Positions 52,312-63,737 of a stretch of DNA of 64,000 bases are shown here, in pieces. The notes beneath the pieces are model-generated. The model was not told where the DNA came from and did not search any database. It worked only from the letters and a program-made list of their open reading frames with translations. Made by a program: the position numbers and the translations under genes. Source of the DNA: Branchinecta lynchi (Eukaryota > Arthropoda > Branchiopoda > Anostraca > Branchinectidae); contig JAKZAP010000021.1 of the NCBI GenBank assembly GCA_023053575.1, positions 2,129,790 to 2,193,789 of the forward strand. Direction: 5' to 3'. Within the stretch, counting starts at the first letter, position 1. Every line of letters starts with the position of its first letter.

Positions 52312-53848
52312 GCGCAAGCGCTTAGACGTGGAGTATGAAAGTAAAATATGTATCACATCTTATAAACAAACAGCTTTAGAACCAAGAAATATCATATCCC
52401 CCATAACCTAAAAAATACTGAAATAAGATATTTTGAAATCATCCCAGTTTAAGAGCTTTTAATGTAAACAAACCAATATAAGGTTTTAAGCCAAGCTGAC
52501 CATTCATTACGAAAGAAATAGAGAACCGTGATTTTTCGGTTTTTTTTTCTTGATCAGCTAGTTATCCCTCTAAGATGATGTGCGAGGGATAAATATACAA
52601 TCGGATATTTCGGTTGCACTTCTGGCAAACCGTCCTCGGCGGAAAAACAAAACTAAATCATAAGATCCAACCCAATAGCAACAGAAAAACGATGCGGAAC
52701 CAACAAAACATACAACGATGATTTTCGTTTTTTTTTCTTGATCAGCTAGTTATCCCTCTGAGATGATGTGCGAGGGATAAATATAACTTAATATAATTAT
52801 AATATTATAAGATAATTATAAATAAATTAATAAATATAAATAGAATGTTACTAAAAACCAGAAGAGCGATACGGATTGAACGACATACAATTCAAATAAA
52901 ATAACAAATATCTTCATAAAGAATATCATCGATCATATGACAAAACCGTCCAGTTTTCCAACTGACCATTAAGGAATGAGGTACGCCGCGTGGTTTTATT
53001 TCGTTGCTGTGACAACGAAATCCGCATCTATACATACATATCCACAAGTATACAAGAGTTGAACTCGAGACATTTCACAGACTGGGCCCAGTTACCCATG
53101 AACGGGAGGGTGGGGGGGAGGGGTCAGGACCCATCAAATTGCATAACTAGATCTAAATATCCTCGACTATACCAGCTTACGACTTTGACTCCGATCACAG
53201 GTCAAAAACTTAACTCATGGGCAAACTGGGCCCACTTGCCCATAAACGGGGAAGGTGGGGGGTGGTTCAACTCCACATGTTCAACCCCACTTATTGCCAA
53301 GCTAAAAACATTGAAAAATGGGCAGCCTGGGCCCAACTGCCCCTGAAACAAGTGGGGGTGGGGTTTGGGACCCGCAAAAAGGACAAAAGAGACCCTCACA
53401 CACCTACCAAGTTTCAATTTGATACCTGTTGATTCCTCACACGGCCCACGGGTAACGAACTTTACTCCTGGCAAATCTGGGCCCAGTTGCCCATGAAGTG
53501 GGCGGGTGGAGGAGGGACAACTTTAAAAGCAATTTTCCAGCCCTAGGATCTACAAGTACAAAGAACTTCATCGTCCTATGTCCAGGTTTGGTCAAGTTAT
53601 GAACATTATTCGCTGGGCAATCTGGGCTCGTTTGCCCCTTAACCGGGTGGGGGGGGGGGGGGGGGGTGAGACCCCGAAAAGGCACAACTAGACCAAATAC
53701 CCACAAGGGTACCAAGTTTGAACTTCATACTTGCACTGGTTGACGAGTTGTGAGCTCCACAAAATACGGTGAAAACCGGAAACTGAAAACTGAAAGCTGC
53801 TACAGTGCTCGCAATAGTAGATTGTTCCCAGGAACACTCCACTAAACT
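52312..53848 (+). repeat. R3 repeat, copy R3b, with an internal insertion
   Basis: Left AAGCGCTTAGACGTGGAG; right ATTGTTCCCAGGAACACTCC then ACTAAA. GGGCCCA-type unit starts lie at 53,084, 53,228, 53,329, 53,479 and 53,624 (intervals 101-150 bp). Relative to R3a it has an extra block between about 52,490 and 52,910. Non-coding; several G-runs, the longest (20 G) at about 53,648. Confidence 0.7.
52537..52784 (+). repeat. Direct repeat pair inside R3b
   Basis: TTTTTTCTTGATCAGCTAG, TTATCCCTCTAAGATGATG and TGCGAGGGATAAATATA occur at 52,540-52,593 and, with one change, at 52,724-52,777, 184 bp apart. Confidence 0.8.
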
Positions 53849-54821
53849 TGTCTTATCGACCATATATACATAAATACTACATGCGCATATGAATATTAAC
53901 ATTTAAAGCGATAAATTGTTGTTGTGTGCAATAGAACGTTGATTCTAGTCAGATAATGAGCGAATGCTCATTTAACCGTTTAATTTCCATCAGGAACAAT
54001 TTACAGCAATCTTGCGTTTCCTTAGATAACTCAGTTCGTGTTACACAAGTAAAGACCGAATCCTTACAAATGTCTGGCGGTCTCTTATGGTCACTCTTCA
54101 CATGTTCACCGTCAAATACCCGAGAGAATACGTAACGCAGAAGCTAATTGGAAAACTGGTTAGAAAAGCAAATCCAATTAAAGCCGACATTCTGAATCCG
54201 TGTCGATTCTAACGCGGAAGAAGATGTATCTTTTTTGATGACGGGATTTATATGAAGAATATGCGAATATCGCAGGATACTTCAAACCTGATTATCATAA
54301 GAATAGCGTGATTGATTAGTTCAAGGGCAGGAAAAGACTGTAATGCTTTTCGATTCACCAATGACGAATCTTGGCACGAGCAGACCGAGGGGTGGTCACT
54401 CCCCAAATGTCTGTACAGCAAGTGCCTAGTGAGGCTGTACACTGGTGCCCACCCTCCTGACCACCCCCCTTGGAGCAGACAAGACGCACCAATTGCCATT
54501 TGCCGGTACAGGTTACATGTCATATATTGTAAAGTGTATTAGTTAGTCTGCTGGGCATGAACGTATGAAGGATTTGTGACGCACTGCCCAAGGGCATAAG
54601 TGCAGTGGAAAATGACAAAGAAATATAATAATCACAAAACACTCACAAATATTTTCCATAAAGGTTCACTAATTTAGAATCACACTGACGGGGTCGTGGA
54701 CAGGACAGGACAAGTTTCCAATCGGAGAACAGAACTTAGAGGAGAGGTTTTGTCATTTTAATGTATTTAGTAGTAAATATTTCGCATGTCGACCTCTTCT
54801 AGCTTTAACTGATTTGGAACT
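53849..54821. other. No recognised gene; possible retroelement tail
   Basis: At 54,330-54,640 a GC-richer segment (GCCCAAGGGCATAAGTGCAG then AAATGACAAAGAAATATAAT) resembles the 3' end of a non-LTR element with an A-rich tail. A plus-strand frame of 76 codons crosses it. No family match in the window. Confidence 0.3.
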
Positions 54822-57800
54822 AAACTAGACCTACGTTGCCCGGGCAACGTGAAGTGTTGCGGCAACCTTTGTCCGGCTTCGCCGGCTAAAGTGTTGCGAG
54901 AGCAACACTTTGGTTTTGTTTCTTCGCTGTCGGTTAAATGCTGAAATTGTCAACTTATCGAAGCTTTTAAAACGGTATGTTCTAAAAAGAATAATCACAT
55001 AATCAAAAGCTGTTCTTTAGCGTTGTAAAACCAACAACAAAACAATATCGGAAGAAGGCTATCCGTAACGTTTCAGGATTAAAATACCATAGATGACACT
55101 ATTAATTATTACAAAACTACCTTCTTGGTTTACATTACCGTATCGTTTGTACCCGTTGCGTAAACAGTTAATCCTAGGTTATAGCGATAGACCATCGATA
55201 CAAACTTTCTTACTGTCATATTTACAGAAATCGAATACAATGTGCACCAATTTTCAAAAATTTCTAGCCCCTCGTGAACCGATCTTACTTACAAGTCCCA
55301 TGCATGTCTTACAATTGGGAACTAAATTATTCTTACCATCGAATACACCTGAGACAAATAACAGGTATACCAGCTAGCAAAAGCTGCAAACTCCTCGTTG
55401 CCGAAGATGATTATGAGCTAACAGTCGACCTTTGCTTACAGTCGACTGTTGCTTACAAGTCCTTTACATGTCTCGCAACTGGTATCGCCTATTTTTGGTT
55501 TCAGTGTGTACCTTACTCCTGAAGTTGTCAACCCCTTGAAACTTTCAAACTGGTTTATCTCATGAAGGATTTTTGTTCAAAAGAATGGATGGCATATATT
55601 TTGATCAGCTCTTCAAGGGCTATCGATTGCCATAACCACAACAAAAGCATATCGGAAAAAGGGACTAAATTGACTTTGCAGTCAGTTGAACTTTATCCTT
55701 TTCAATCGTAGACATCGTGACGGATGAAAACTTGGAATAATATCCTATATAATCTAGTTGGTATTATAAAGCTATCCGTAACTTCTTAGGATTAAAATAC
55801 CATAGATGACACTATTAATTATTACGAAACTACCTTGTTTTACATTACAGTATCGTTTGTATCCGTTGCGTTAACAGTCAATCCTAGGTTACAGCGATAG
55901 ACCAACGATACAAACTTTCTTACCGTCAGATTTAGATAAATCGAATACAATGTGCAACAATTTGCACAAATTTCTAGCCCCTCGTGCACCGATTCTACTG
56001 ACAAGTCCCTTTCCCGTGATAGACATCAAGTTCACCGGATAAAAATAATGGGTACACCGACTAGCAAAAGTTGAAAACCTCTCATCGCTGAAGATTTGTG
56101 TAGCATAACAGCCGATTATTACTTACAAGTCCCTTGCATGTTTTACATTTGGGAACCAAATTGTTCATCAAATGACAGGTACGCCAACTAGCGAGAGCTG
56201 CAAACCCCTCATTGCCGAAGATGATTATGAGCTAACAGTCGCCTGTCGCGTACAAGTCCCCTAAATGTCTCACAACTGGTATCGCCTATTTTTGGTTTCA
56301 GTGTGTACCTTACTACTGAAGTTGTCAACCCCTTGAAACTTGAAACTGGTGTATCTCATAAAGGAATTTTTTTTACCAAAAAATGGATGTCATATACTTT
56401 GATCAGCTCATCAGCGGCTATCGATTGCCGTCGAAGTTGAACTTTATCCTTTTCAATCGTAGATATCGTGATGGATGAAAACTTGGAACAATATCTTATA
56501 TAATCTAGTTGATATTATAAAGCTATCCGTAACTTTTCAGGATTAAAATACCATAGATGACACTATTAATTATTACAAAATTGCCTTATTGTTTTACATT
56601 ACCGTATCGTTTGTACCCGTTGCGTAAACAGTTAATCCTAGGTTATAGCGATAGACCATCGATACAAACTTTCTTACTGTCATATTTACAGAAATCGAAT
56701 ACAATGTGCACCAATTTTCAAAAATTTCTAGCCCCTCGTGAACCGGTTCTTACTTACAAGTCCGTCTCCCGTTATTGACATCAAATTCACGGGAAACAAA
56801 TAATGGATACACCAGCTATCAAAAGTTGCAAGCCCCTCATCGCTGAAGATGATTATTGCATAAACTTTTTAAACGGGATGTTCTAAAAAAATTAATCATA
56901 TGATCAAAAGGTATTCTTCAGCGTTGTAAAAACAACAACAAAATAATATAGGAAGAAGGGACTAAATAAACTTTGCAGTCAGTTGTACTTTATCCTTTTC
57001 AATCGTAGACATCGTGACGGATGAAAACTTGGAACAATATCTTATATAATCTAGTTGGTAATAGAAACCTATCCGTAACTTTTCAGGATTAAAATACCAT
57101 AGATGACACTACTAATTATTATGAAACTACCTCATTGCTTTACATTTTCGTTTGTATCCGTTGTGTAAACAGTTAATCCTCGGTTACATTGATAGACCAT
57201 CGACACAAACTTTCTTACCGTCAGATTTACAGAAATCGAATACAATGTGCACCCATTTGCAAAAATTCCTAGCCCCTCGTGAACCGATTCCTACTTACAA
57301 GTCCCTCTCCCGTGATATACATTAAGATAACCGGAAACAAATAGTGGGTACTCCAGCTAGCAAAAGCTGCAAACCCATCATCGCAGAAGATGTTTGTAGC
57401 ATAACAGCCGATTATTACTTACAAGTCCCTTGCATATCTTGCCATTGGGAGCCAAATTGTTCTTACCATCGAATACACCGGAAACAAATAACAGGTATAC
57501 CAACTAGCAAAAGCTGCAAACCCCTCATTACCGAAGATGATTATGGGCTAACAGTCGACTGTTGCTTAAAAGTCCCCTATATGTATCATAACTGGTATCG
57601 CCTATTTTTGGTTTCAATGTACCTTACTATGAAGTTGTCAACCCCTTTGAAATTTTCAAACTGGTGTATCTCATGAAGGAATTTTTGTACCAAAAAATGG
57701 ATGACATATACTTTGATCAGCTCATCAATGGCTATCGATTGCCGTCGAAAAAAAAATTCTACCTGTCTTAGTTCAAAAGTTGACTTTTTTGCCGTAGGCC

Positions 57801-57850
57801 AACTTTCTAACGTCACGACTTAGAAAGGAGCAAAGGATAAGCTCTAGTTT
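54822..57850 (+). mobile_element. 3-kb element of four large tandem units with a hairpin-rich head
   Basis: CCATAGATGACACTA recurs at 55,087, 55,800, 56,551 and 57,097 (intervals 713, 751 and 546 bp). Each unit runs through TTACATTACCGTATCGTTTG, ATCGATACAAACTTTCTTAC, TCTAGCCCCTCGTGAACCG and GATGAAAACTTGGAA. Smaller repeats (GCAAAAGCTGCAAAC, GAAGATGATTATGAGCTAAC) lie inside. AAACTAGACC at 54,822 and GCTCTAGTTT at 57,841 are inverted, a possible 10-bp TIR. The head (54,833-54,911) is a cluster of hairpins. No credible reading frame. Class unknown. Confidence 0.65.
54833..54911 (+). ncRNA. Cluster of four hairpins (possible structured RNA)
   Basis: An 18-bp perfect palindrome ACGTTGCCCGGGCAACGT (54,833-54,850); GTTGC/GCAAC (54,856-54,866); CCGGC with GCCGG around TTC (54,873-54,885); and AAAGTGTTGC with GCAACACTTT around the tetraloop GAGA (54,888-54,911). 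GAGA is a GNRA loop. GTTGC/GCAAC words recur so that alternative pairings are possible. GC content is far above the surroundings. An RNA role is inference. Confidence 0.5.
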
Positions 57851-58599
57851 CTTTAGCAATGAGAGAACTTTTAAAGTTTAAGAGGCTCATCTGATACCGT
57901 TACTCTACCACAAACCAAAGTGCAAAAAAAAAAAAATTATAAACTCAGCTGAAATCGTCGCAGACATGGACAGAAACAATAGATGGCAGCACTTTCGGAC
58001 CCGTGGGAAAAAGCCACTTTTTTGTCTCTGTAGATTTTTCTATTCATCACTCAAAGAAGATATGTTGGCTGTGGGGCCGGGTAACTGCCGCATATATTTA
58101 ACACTTATAGATTTTAGTCCATCTTCAATTTGAAACTGGTGCCTGCCTGCTTGCGTGCTAGAACGGAGCTTTCCACTGGAAAGCAGAAACATCTTTTGAT
58201 GAAACGAAAGGTTCGCTACACAACTTCAGATAGTCCTCTCTGACATAGGCTATACAACTCCACTTCACTTCGCAAACCGTAGGCTCTGGCTCGATGACAA
58301 GCAAAAACCATCCTTATTGGCCCCAGGCAAGAGTTCTACGGAGCTTTCCAAAATGTAATGTCATATTCATCAATCCGGCCTAAGGTCCACACTTTCCGTA
58401 AAAACCGCACAGGTTAGACCCTTCTCAGTTACCAGGAATAAAATGAAATCGGAGTCATAGGAAAAAAAAAAAAAAAAAAAAAAAAAAACTCGCAACACAA
58501 TTTGGTTGACTGATTGATTGAATCGCACTCAGCTGGTTCCGTACCGAATTGAAGAGTGTTCGGTGTGCAGACAGCGAATAAAAAATTTTTATCTGACAT
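57851..58599. other. No recognised gene
   Basis: Includes a poly-A run of 27 (58,462-58,488), which could be the tail of a retroposed sequence. GAACGGAGCTTTCCACTGG and TACGGAGCTTTCC words are repeated once (58,162 and 58,337). No frame of interest. Confidence 0.35.
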
Positions 58600-58790
58600 T
58601 GTCAGTTTGAAATAAGCAGATGGTTATACATTCCCAATATTTTAATGCAAAGATAAATGTTTTCCAACCAACGGGCCATAGAGCCCTTGGAATCTGTTAA
58701 TAAATAAATTTTGTTTTTTGTCTATGTTAGTATTATGTTAGTTGTGTATATATAAGTTTGTCAATAAAAATAACTTGAACTTGAAGACGA
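58600..58790 (+). pseudogene. LINE 3' UTR fragment
   Basis: CAACGGGCCATAGAGCCCTTGG, then GTTAATAAATAAATTTTG, a T-rich stretch and CAATAAAAATAACTTGAAC with TTGAAG. The double AATAAA and a short terminal repeat (ACTTGA)n are typical of the 3' end of a non-LTR element. No coding remnant. Confidence 0.45.
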
Positions 58791-58809
58791 ATACATTTTC
58801 ACTTATATG

Positions 58810-58866
58810 CAGGGCCGCATCCAGGAATTTATTTCAGGGAGGGGGGTCTCCCTGCAGGTCGGACCT
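58810..58866 (+). mobile_element. G-family left-end fragment (G6)
   Basis: CAGGGCCGCATCCAGGAATT, TATTTCAGGGAGGGGGG, CTGCAGGTCGGACC; no right end follows. Confidence 0.65.
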
Positions 58867-59010
58867 AATCCATACACAACAGTAAAACAAGAGCACAAAA
58901 GATGAAAGAAAGAAAAGAAACAAACAAATATTATTCCTACCAATTCCTTCATGGATCTCATATAAATATCTCGATGAATATTTCTTAGCCATACACTCGT
59001 GCACTGACAC

Positions 59011-59198
59011 AAGCCCGTATCCAGGAATTTATTTCGGGGGGCGGGGGTGCCTTTCGGGGGGGGGGGGTTGCCTGCGGTTCGCACAAAAAAAATACAAAAA
59101 AGACATGAATCAGAGGGAAAAGCCTATAAAAATGAGTGTTTTTGTATGTTTCGGGGGTGGTTTAAACCCCCTAACCCCCCCCCCGGAAACGGCCTTGC
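59011..59198 (+). mobile_element. G-family hAT-like MITE, copy G7
   Basis: AAGCCCGTATCCAGGAATTT at the left, GGAAACGGCCTTGC at the right. Flanks ACTGACAC (59,003-59,010) and ACTGACAT (59,199-59,206) match at 7 of 8 positions. Poly-G tracts left and poly-C right. 188 bp. Confidence 0.85.
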
Positions 59199-59264
59199 AC
59201 TGACATAACGGCGGAGGAGAGGCATGAAAGGGAGAGAAAAAGGAAATGAACGTTTTAAACGAAA

Positions 59265-59500
59265 ATTAATCACACTAATAACTTCAGAGCTCGTATACAT
59301 ACACGAACAGTATCAGCTGTAACGGCAATTACATTTTAAGGGGTTGTCAACTCTTGATCTTTGGTGTACATAAAGCGTCCGGTGTCAGCACCAGTTGCTG
59401 TGTGATAGCATATTAAAATCAGAATATTTAGAAGCGTTGACAGATGGATAGCCTAATTTACGGTGCCAGGAATGGGTGTACATCAAGTGTACATAATCGA
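59265..59500 (+). repeat. Two dispersed repeat scraps
   Basis: TAACTTCAGAGCTCGTATAC then ACAGTATCAGCTGTAACGGC relates to 60,655 and 61,028. GCACCAGTTGCTGTGTGATAG, TTTAGAAGCGTTGACAG and GCCTAATTTACGG relate to 51,175. Confidence 0.45.
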
Positions 59501-59537
59501 ATCACATCCGCACTTTTCATTAAGCAGATATTTTACC

Positions 59538-60600
59538 TTTTTGGGATCCCAAAACGGAAGAAGAGGGACCTATGACATCGCAAAAGTTGTCCGTCTATCC
59601 GTCCGTTTCTGAGATGACTCTCGAAGGGAATGATATATTTTGATGAAAGGGTGTGAGGATTCTTTGAGTCAAGGGTAAGGTCAAGTCCGTAGATGGATTC
59701 TGTAGGCCTATATTTAGGGGTGGGGGGAGGGGTTCAAATTAAGGGGCGAACAAATATTTTGAAACAGCTAAGGCCTAAGGTCAAGTCCGTAGATGGGTTC
59801 TGTAGGCCTATATTTAGGGGTGGGGAGGGGTTCAAATTAAGGGGCGAACAACATATTTTTTAAATAACTAATGTGATAGTCAATTACGGGGTAAGAAGAC
59901 ATATGAACATGATGATGAAAACTAATTTCTCGCCGGACAAGCAGTTCGTCCGGTTACGGCAAAAACCGGAAAGTTTGTTAAAAATAAAAGTTTTATTTGA
60001 CGGTGATTAGATGTTTAATTTAGGGGAAAGAAGACATGCTGAATACTTATCTCAAAATAATTTTCTACCCGGACAAGTAGTTCACCCGGAATCCGGCGAA
60101 AACCGGAAAATTTGTTAAAAAGTAAAAGTTTTATTTGTAGTTGATTAGATCTACGATTTAGGGTTAACAAGAGATGCTGAATCCGTAGATAACAATAATT
60201 TTTTTCACCCGGAAATATAGTTCGCCCGGAATCCGGCTGGAACTGGAAAATCGGTAATCAGATAAATTTGTATTTGAAGTTGATTAGATGTTCAATATAG
60301 GGGGAAGAAAATACGCTGAATTCCTTTTTTAGCTTTGTTTTCTCGCCGGACAAGTAGTTCCGGAATTCGGGTTAAATCGGAAAATTGGCAGACGGAAGTT
60401 GGCAGGAAGTTTTCGTCAAAACAGATATGACTTACAGGGGTAAAAACACATACTGAATCCACATTTGAACTTTGTTTTCTCAGATGATTAGCTATTTGGC
60501 CTTAATCTGTTTCTGAATTTCAAAAGTAAAATGTTCAGGAAGTCTGGCGAGACTGGATCTGGCTAAGACAAGACCCAATTGTCTGGATCAAATATTGCAC
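59538..60600 (+). mobile_element. F-family element, copy F8 (3' end missing)
   Basis: Starts TTTTTGGGATCCCAAAACGG. A block of about 96 bp (AAGGTCAAGTCCGTAGATGG, CTGTAGGCCTATATTTAGGG) is duplicated at 59,678 and 59,774. Five subrepeats follow. It stops at CCCAATTGTCTGGATCAAAT, before the second GGATCCC motif. Confidence 0.75.
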
Positions 60601-60649
60601 TCTGAGTATAGAGGCAGACAAACAAATGAAACGACGGAATTCAACACAC

Positions 60650-61110
60650 ATTATCCAAACCAATAACTTCATAAGACTAATATGTACACTCAAAGTATCC
60701 GCTGCTACGGGTATTTACATCGCACCTGCCTATACAAATATACTAGCAGGGAGGGGGGGAGGGCATGCCAAAAATGAAGAAATTTAACAAATTCAATTCA
60801 ATTCAATTCAAGACTTTTATTCCGGCCAGAAGCCATAAACAAACACTACAACAAACACACAAACTAGCGGGGAGGGCGAGGGCATGTCAAAAATGAAGAA
60901 ATTTAACAAATTCAATTCAATTCAATTCAAGACTTTTATTCCGGCCAGAAGCCATAAACAAACACACAAACAAAAATAAAGAACTTATTAGGCTACAACA
61001 CCACGTAAATTAGCCAACAAAGGTTCTTCCTACCAATAACTTCATGAAGCTCCTATACATATATCCAAAGTATCCGCTGTTAAGGCCTTTGCATCGCACT
61101 TGCCACTAAA
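60650..61110. repeat. Duplicated block with reversed LINE tails
   Basis: About 115 bp (GGGAGGGCGAGGGCATG, AAATGAAGAAATTTAACAAAT, the (AATTC)n run, AAGACTTTTATTCCGGCCAG, AAGCCATAAACAAACAC) occurs at about 60,748 and 60,871. Read on the minus strand it is a retrotransposon 3' end: GGCCGGAATAAAAGTCTTG then (AATTG)n. CCAATAACTTCAT with AAAGTATCCGCTG brackets it at 60,659 and 61,037. Confidence 0.6.
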
Positions 61111-61199
61111 CTTGAACTTTTTTGCACATGTCAACCACACACAAACACCCTAGACCTCTACAGGGCGGTGACCACCGCGGTTAAATACTAAACATATGA

Positions 61200-62515
61200 G
61201 CGTGCCTCGTACATTACACAAACCAACTCATCCAGTGTTTCCACTTCTGTTTTTGAAAAATCTGAAATTCAGGTAGAAAAATACCTAAAAATCCCTTTTT
61301 CTTCAAAGAATAATCCCTTGATAAATCCCTCTCCTGCGTCTGCAATATCCGATAATTACAACCGCCTGTTTTTGTGTCAGGGGGGGGGGGGGGGACTGCA
61401 AATATGTGTCTGTATAGTTCCCGTTAAGGCTACCGGCTATAAACAGTAGACTTAAAATTCCACAAATTTCAAGAAATATAAACACCAAAATCAAGCATGC
61501 CCTCATTTCAGCATTCGCTGGTTAAAACCCAGCTTGAGTTAGCTTTTGACGACTGCACGCAAGAGAATTTAAAACTGAGCGCCGCAGGCGAAAGTTTTCA
61601 TCCGCCTGTTTTCCTGAAAAATTTCACAGGGTAAAATTCATGATTTGTCATTCTGGCAAAATCCAAACATAGAACTGTCATTTTAACAATCTCTGAACGA
61701 ACGTCTCTTCGTATAACTAAATTACTAGAACCAGGTGGTTTACGGGCAAAATTCACTGTTCGTCACTTATGTAACTCGGGCAAGCTAAAAATATCGAGAG
61801 TAAGAAAAAACAGAAGAAAACTTCGACATTTTTGCCTATCTAATCTAGGCCTAACTATCTAGGCCAAAACAAAAATAGTAGAATTGGGAGACAAGCGAAC
61901 AAAACATCCTACATAAGTGCCTATACAGTTATTGTGAAGTTTACGGATTTTTAACTTGAGACTAAAAAATCCAAGAAATCTCCATTCTCATATTAAAAAT
62001 CCCGAAATATCTCAATTATCCCTGAAAAATCCCTTATCCCTCCTTAGAAAAAAAAATCCCGAGGAAGGCCTGGAAATCCCTCAAAAAGGGATAAATCCCT
62101 CGAAGTGGAAACACTGAACTCATCGCCTCTGCGAGATACGCGCATGAGAATCTAAGACGTCACACCAATTCCAGTACCAGAGGAGTCGCAAATTTCTCCA
62201 GCTCGAAAAGTGGCCGGCAGAATTTAGTTCAGCAGAGCGAAGATAAACCAACTATGGCCCTACCCGCTATGAGCATAAGATTTGAAGACTTCACGTCACT
62301 TCCAGTGCCAGACAATTGAACGAAACTTCTCCAGCTCAAAAACTGGCCGGCATAAGTTATTAGTTCAGTAGAGCGAAGAAGAAACTGATTCATGGCCTCT
62401 CATGCTATGTGCATGAGATTTGAAGACCTTGCCACCATTTTTCCAGGGAAAGAGGGGCCACAAGTTTATCCGGAATGAAAAGTGGCTGGCACAATTTATT
62501 TTCGTGCGAGCAAAC
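61200..62515 (+). repeat. 137-bp repeat array (about 3 units) split by a hAT element
   Basis: CTCATCGCCTCTGCGAGATAC, CTATGGCCCTACCCGCTATG and CATGGCCTCTCATGCTATG start units at about 62,118, 62,254 and 62,392. Each continues GCATGAGA(A/T)(T/C)T, CCAGTGCCAGA, TTCTCCAGCTC, AAAA(G/C)TGGCCGGC and AGTTCAG(C/T)AGAGCGAAGA. The segment just left of the hAT insertion (CAAACCAACTCATC) corresponds to AAACCAACTATGG inside the array. Confidence 0.7.
61233..62116. mobile_element. Non-autonomous hAT element, 884 bp
   Basis: CAGTGTTTCCACTTC at the left and its exact inverted copy at the right, with a perfect 8-bp duplication AACTCATC at 61,225-61,232 and 62,117-62,124. Sub-terminal AATCCCT/AGGGAT words are frequent on both sides. 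A 14-G run is at about 61,380. No transposase frame. A recent insertion, to judge from the intact ends. Confidence 0.93.
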
Positions 62516-62570
62516 AACATGGCTGTTTTTCGTTTTAATTTCTATCTCGCCATTTGCATTCGCAAATTAG

Positions 62571-63737
62571 AACAAGACCAAAGGTTTCGATGGGATCCCA
62601 AAAATTCAATATCAGATCCAGACAACTCGGTCTTGTCTTCGCCAGATCCAGTCTTCGCCAGACTCCTTGAACAATCTTACTATTTCAAGTGGCTTATTTC
62701 AAATACTGTAAATTCCTCCTCCGACTCCCTAGATGGCACCGAAACAGAAAAGTCATTGCTCGATTTGGACTAATAGACGTGCCCTCTCGGATTCAAACTT
62801 CGAGTGATGACCTGTGTAAAAAGACCATTAACCTGATTCACCCTTACGACCCTCTGCGGACATTATTTGTTATTGAGACTGGTTAGATAGTTCATGTTGT
62901 TTTGTTTAGTTTGTCTGTGTTTTTTTTTTCGTTATTTATCGTTTTGTTTCTTTCATAATACTCCGTATTTTGTGTTTTACACTTTACGGGTAATAAAGTT
63001 CATTCATTCATACATTCTTACTATTAAAATTCAGAAACAGATTAAGGCCAAATAGCTATTCATCTGAGAAAACCAAGTTCAGATACGGATTCAGCATGTG
63101 TGTTTACCTCTATAAGTCATAACTGTTTTGACGAAAACTTCCTGCCACTTCTCCCAATTTCCCGGTTTCTGCCGAACTCCGGAACTACTTATCCGGCGAA
63201 AAAAGAAAGCTCAAAAACGAACTCAGGGTATCTTCTTTACCCAATAATGAACATCTAACCAAATTCAAATAAAAATTTAACTTTTAACAAATTTTCCGAC
63301 TCAAACCGGATTCCGGTCGAACTATATATCCGGGAAAAAATGATTGTCACACCCGGATTCAGCATCTCTTCTTACTCATAAATCGGATATCTAATCAACT
63401 ACAAGTACAACTTTCATCTTCTAACAATTTTCCGGTTTTGGCCGGACTACGGGCAAACTACATGTCCGGGTAGAACATTGTTTTCACGTAAGTGTTCAGC
63501 ACGTCTTCTTGTCCTAAATCGAACATCTAATCAACTCCAAATAAAACTTTTAATTTTAACAGACTTTCCGGTTTTGGCCGGATTCCGGGCGAACTACTTG
63601 TCTGTCGAGAGAATGGTTTTGCTGTTTTCAAAATATTTTGTTTGCCCTTTGAACACCCTCCCCCACCCCTAAATGTAGGTCTACAAAGCCCATCTACGAA
63701 CTTGACTTGTCCGACGACCCAACGAATCTTCACACCA
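62571..63737 (-). mobile_element. F-family element, copy F9, with nested LINE
   Basis: Starts AACAAGACCAAAGGTTTCG then ATGGGATCCC. F sequence stops at TCTTACTATT (62,684) and resumes after 63,025. About five subrepeats follow. The far end, after CTACAAAGCCCATCTACG, lacks the GGATCCC motif. Confidence 0.75.
62685..63015 (+). pseudogene. 5'-truncated LINE insertion in F9
   Basis: 331 bp flanked by a 10-bp target duplication TCTTACTATT (62,675-62,684 and 63,016-63,025). The frame has YCKFLLRLPRWHRNRKVIAR and later HPYDPLRTLF before the stop at about 62,885. This is the same C-terminal pattern as at 30,869-31,255. The 3' UTR ends GGGTAATAAAGTTCATTC then an (ATTC)n tail. A clear case of target-primed retrotransposition with 5' truncation. 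Confidence 0.8.

Noticed and set aside
54833..54911. Bacterial contamination or rho-independent terminators
   Set aside because: The hairpins look bacterial in style, but the flanks on both sides are continuous AT-rich repeat DNA with no bacterial genes, so I kept it as part of the local element.
58462..58488. Processed pseudogene marked by a 27-A tail
   Set aside because: No recognisable coding or UTR sequence upstream and no flanking duplication found.
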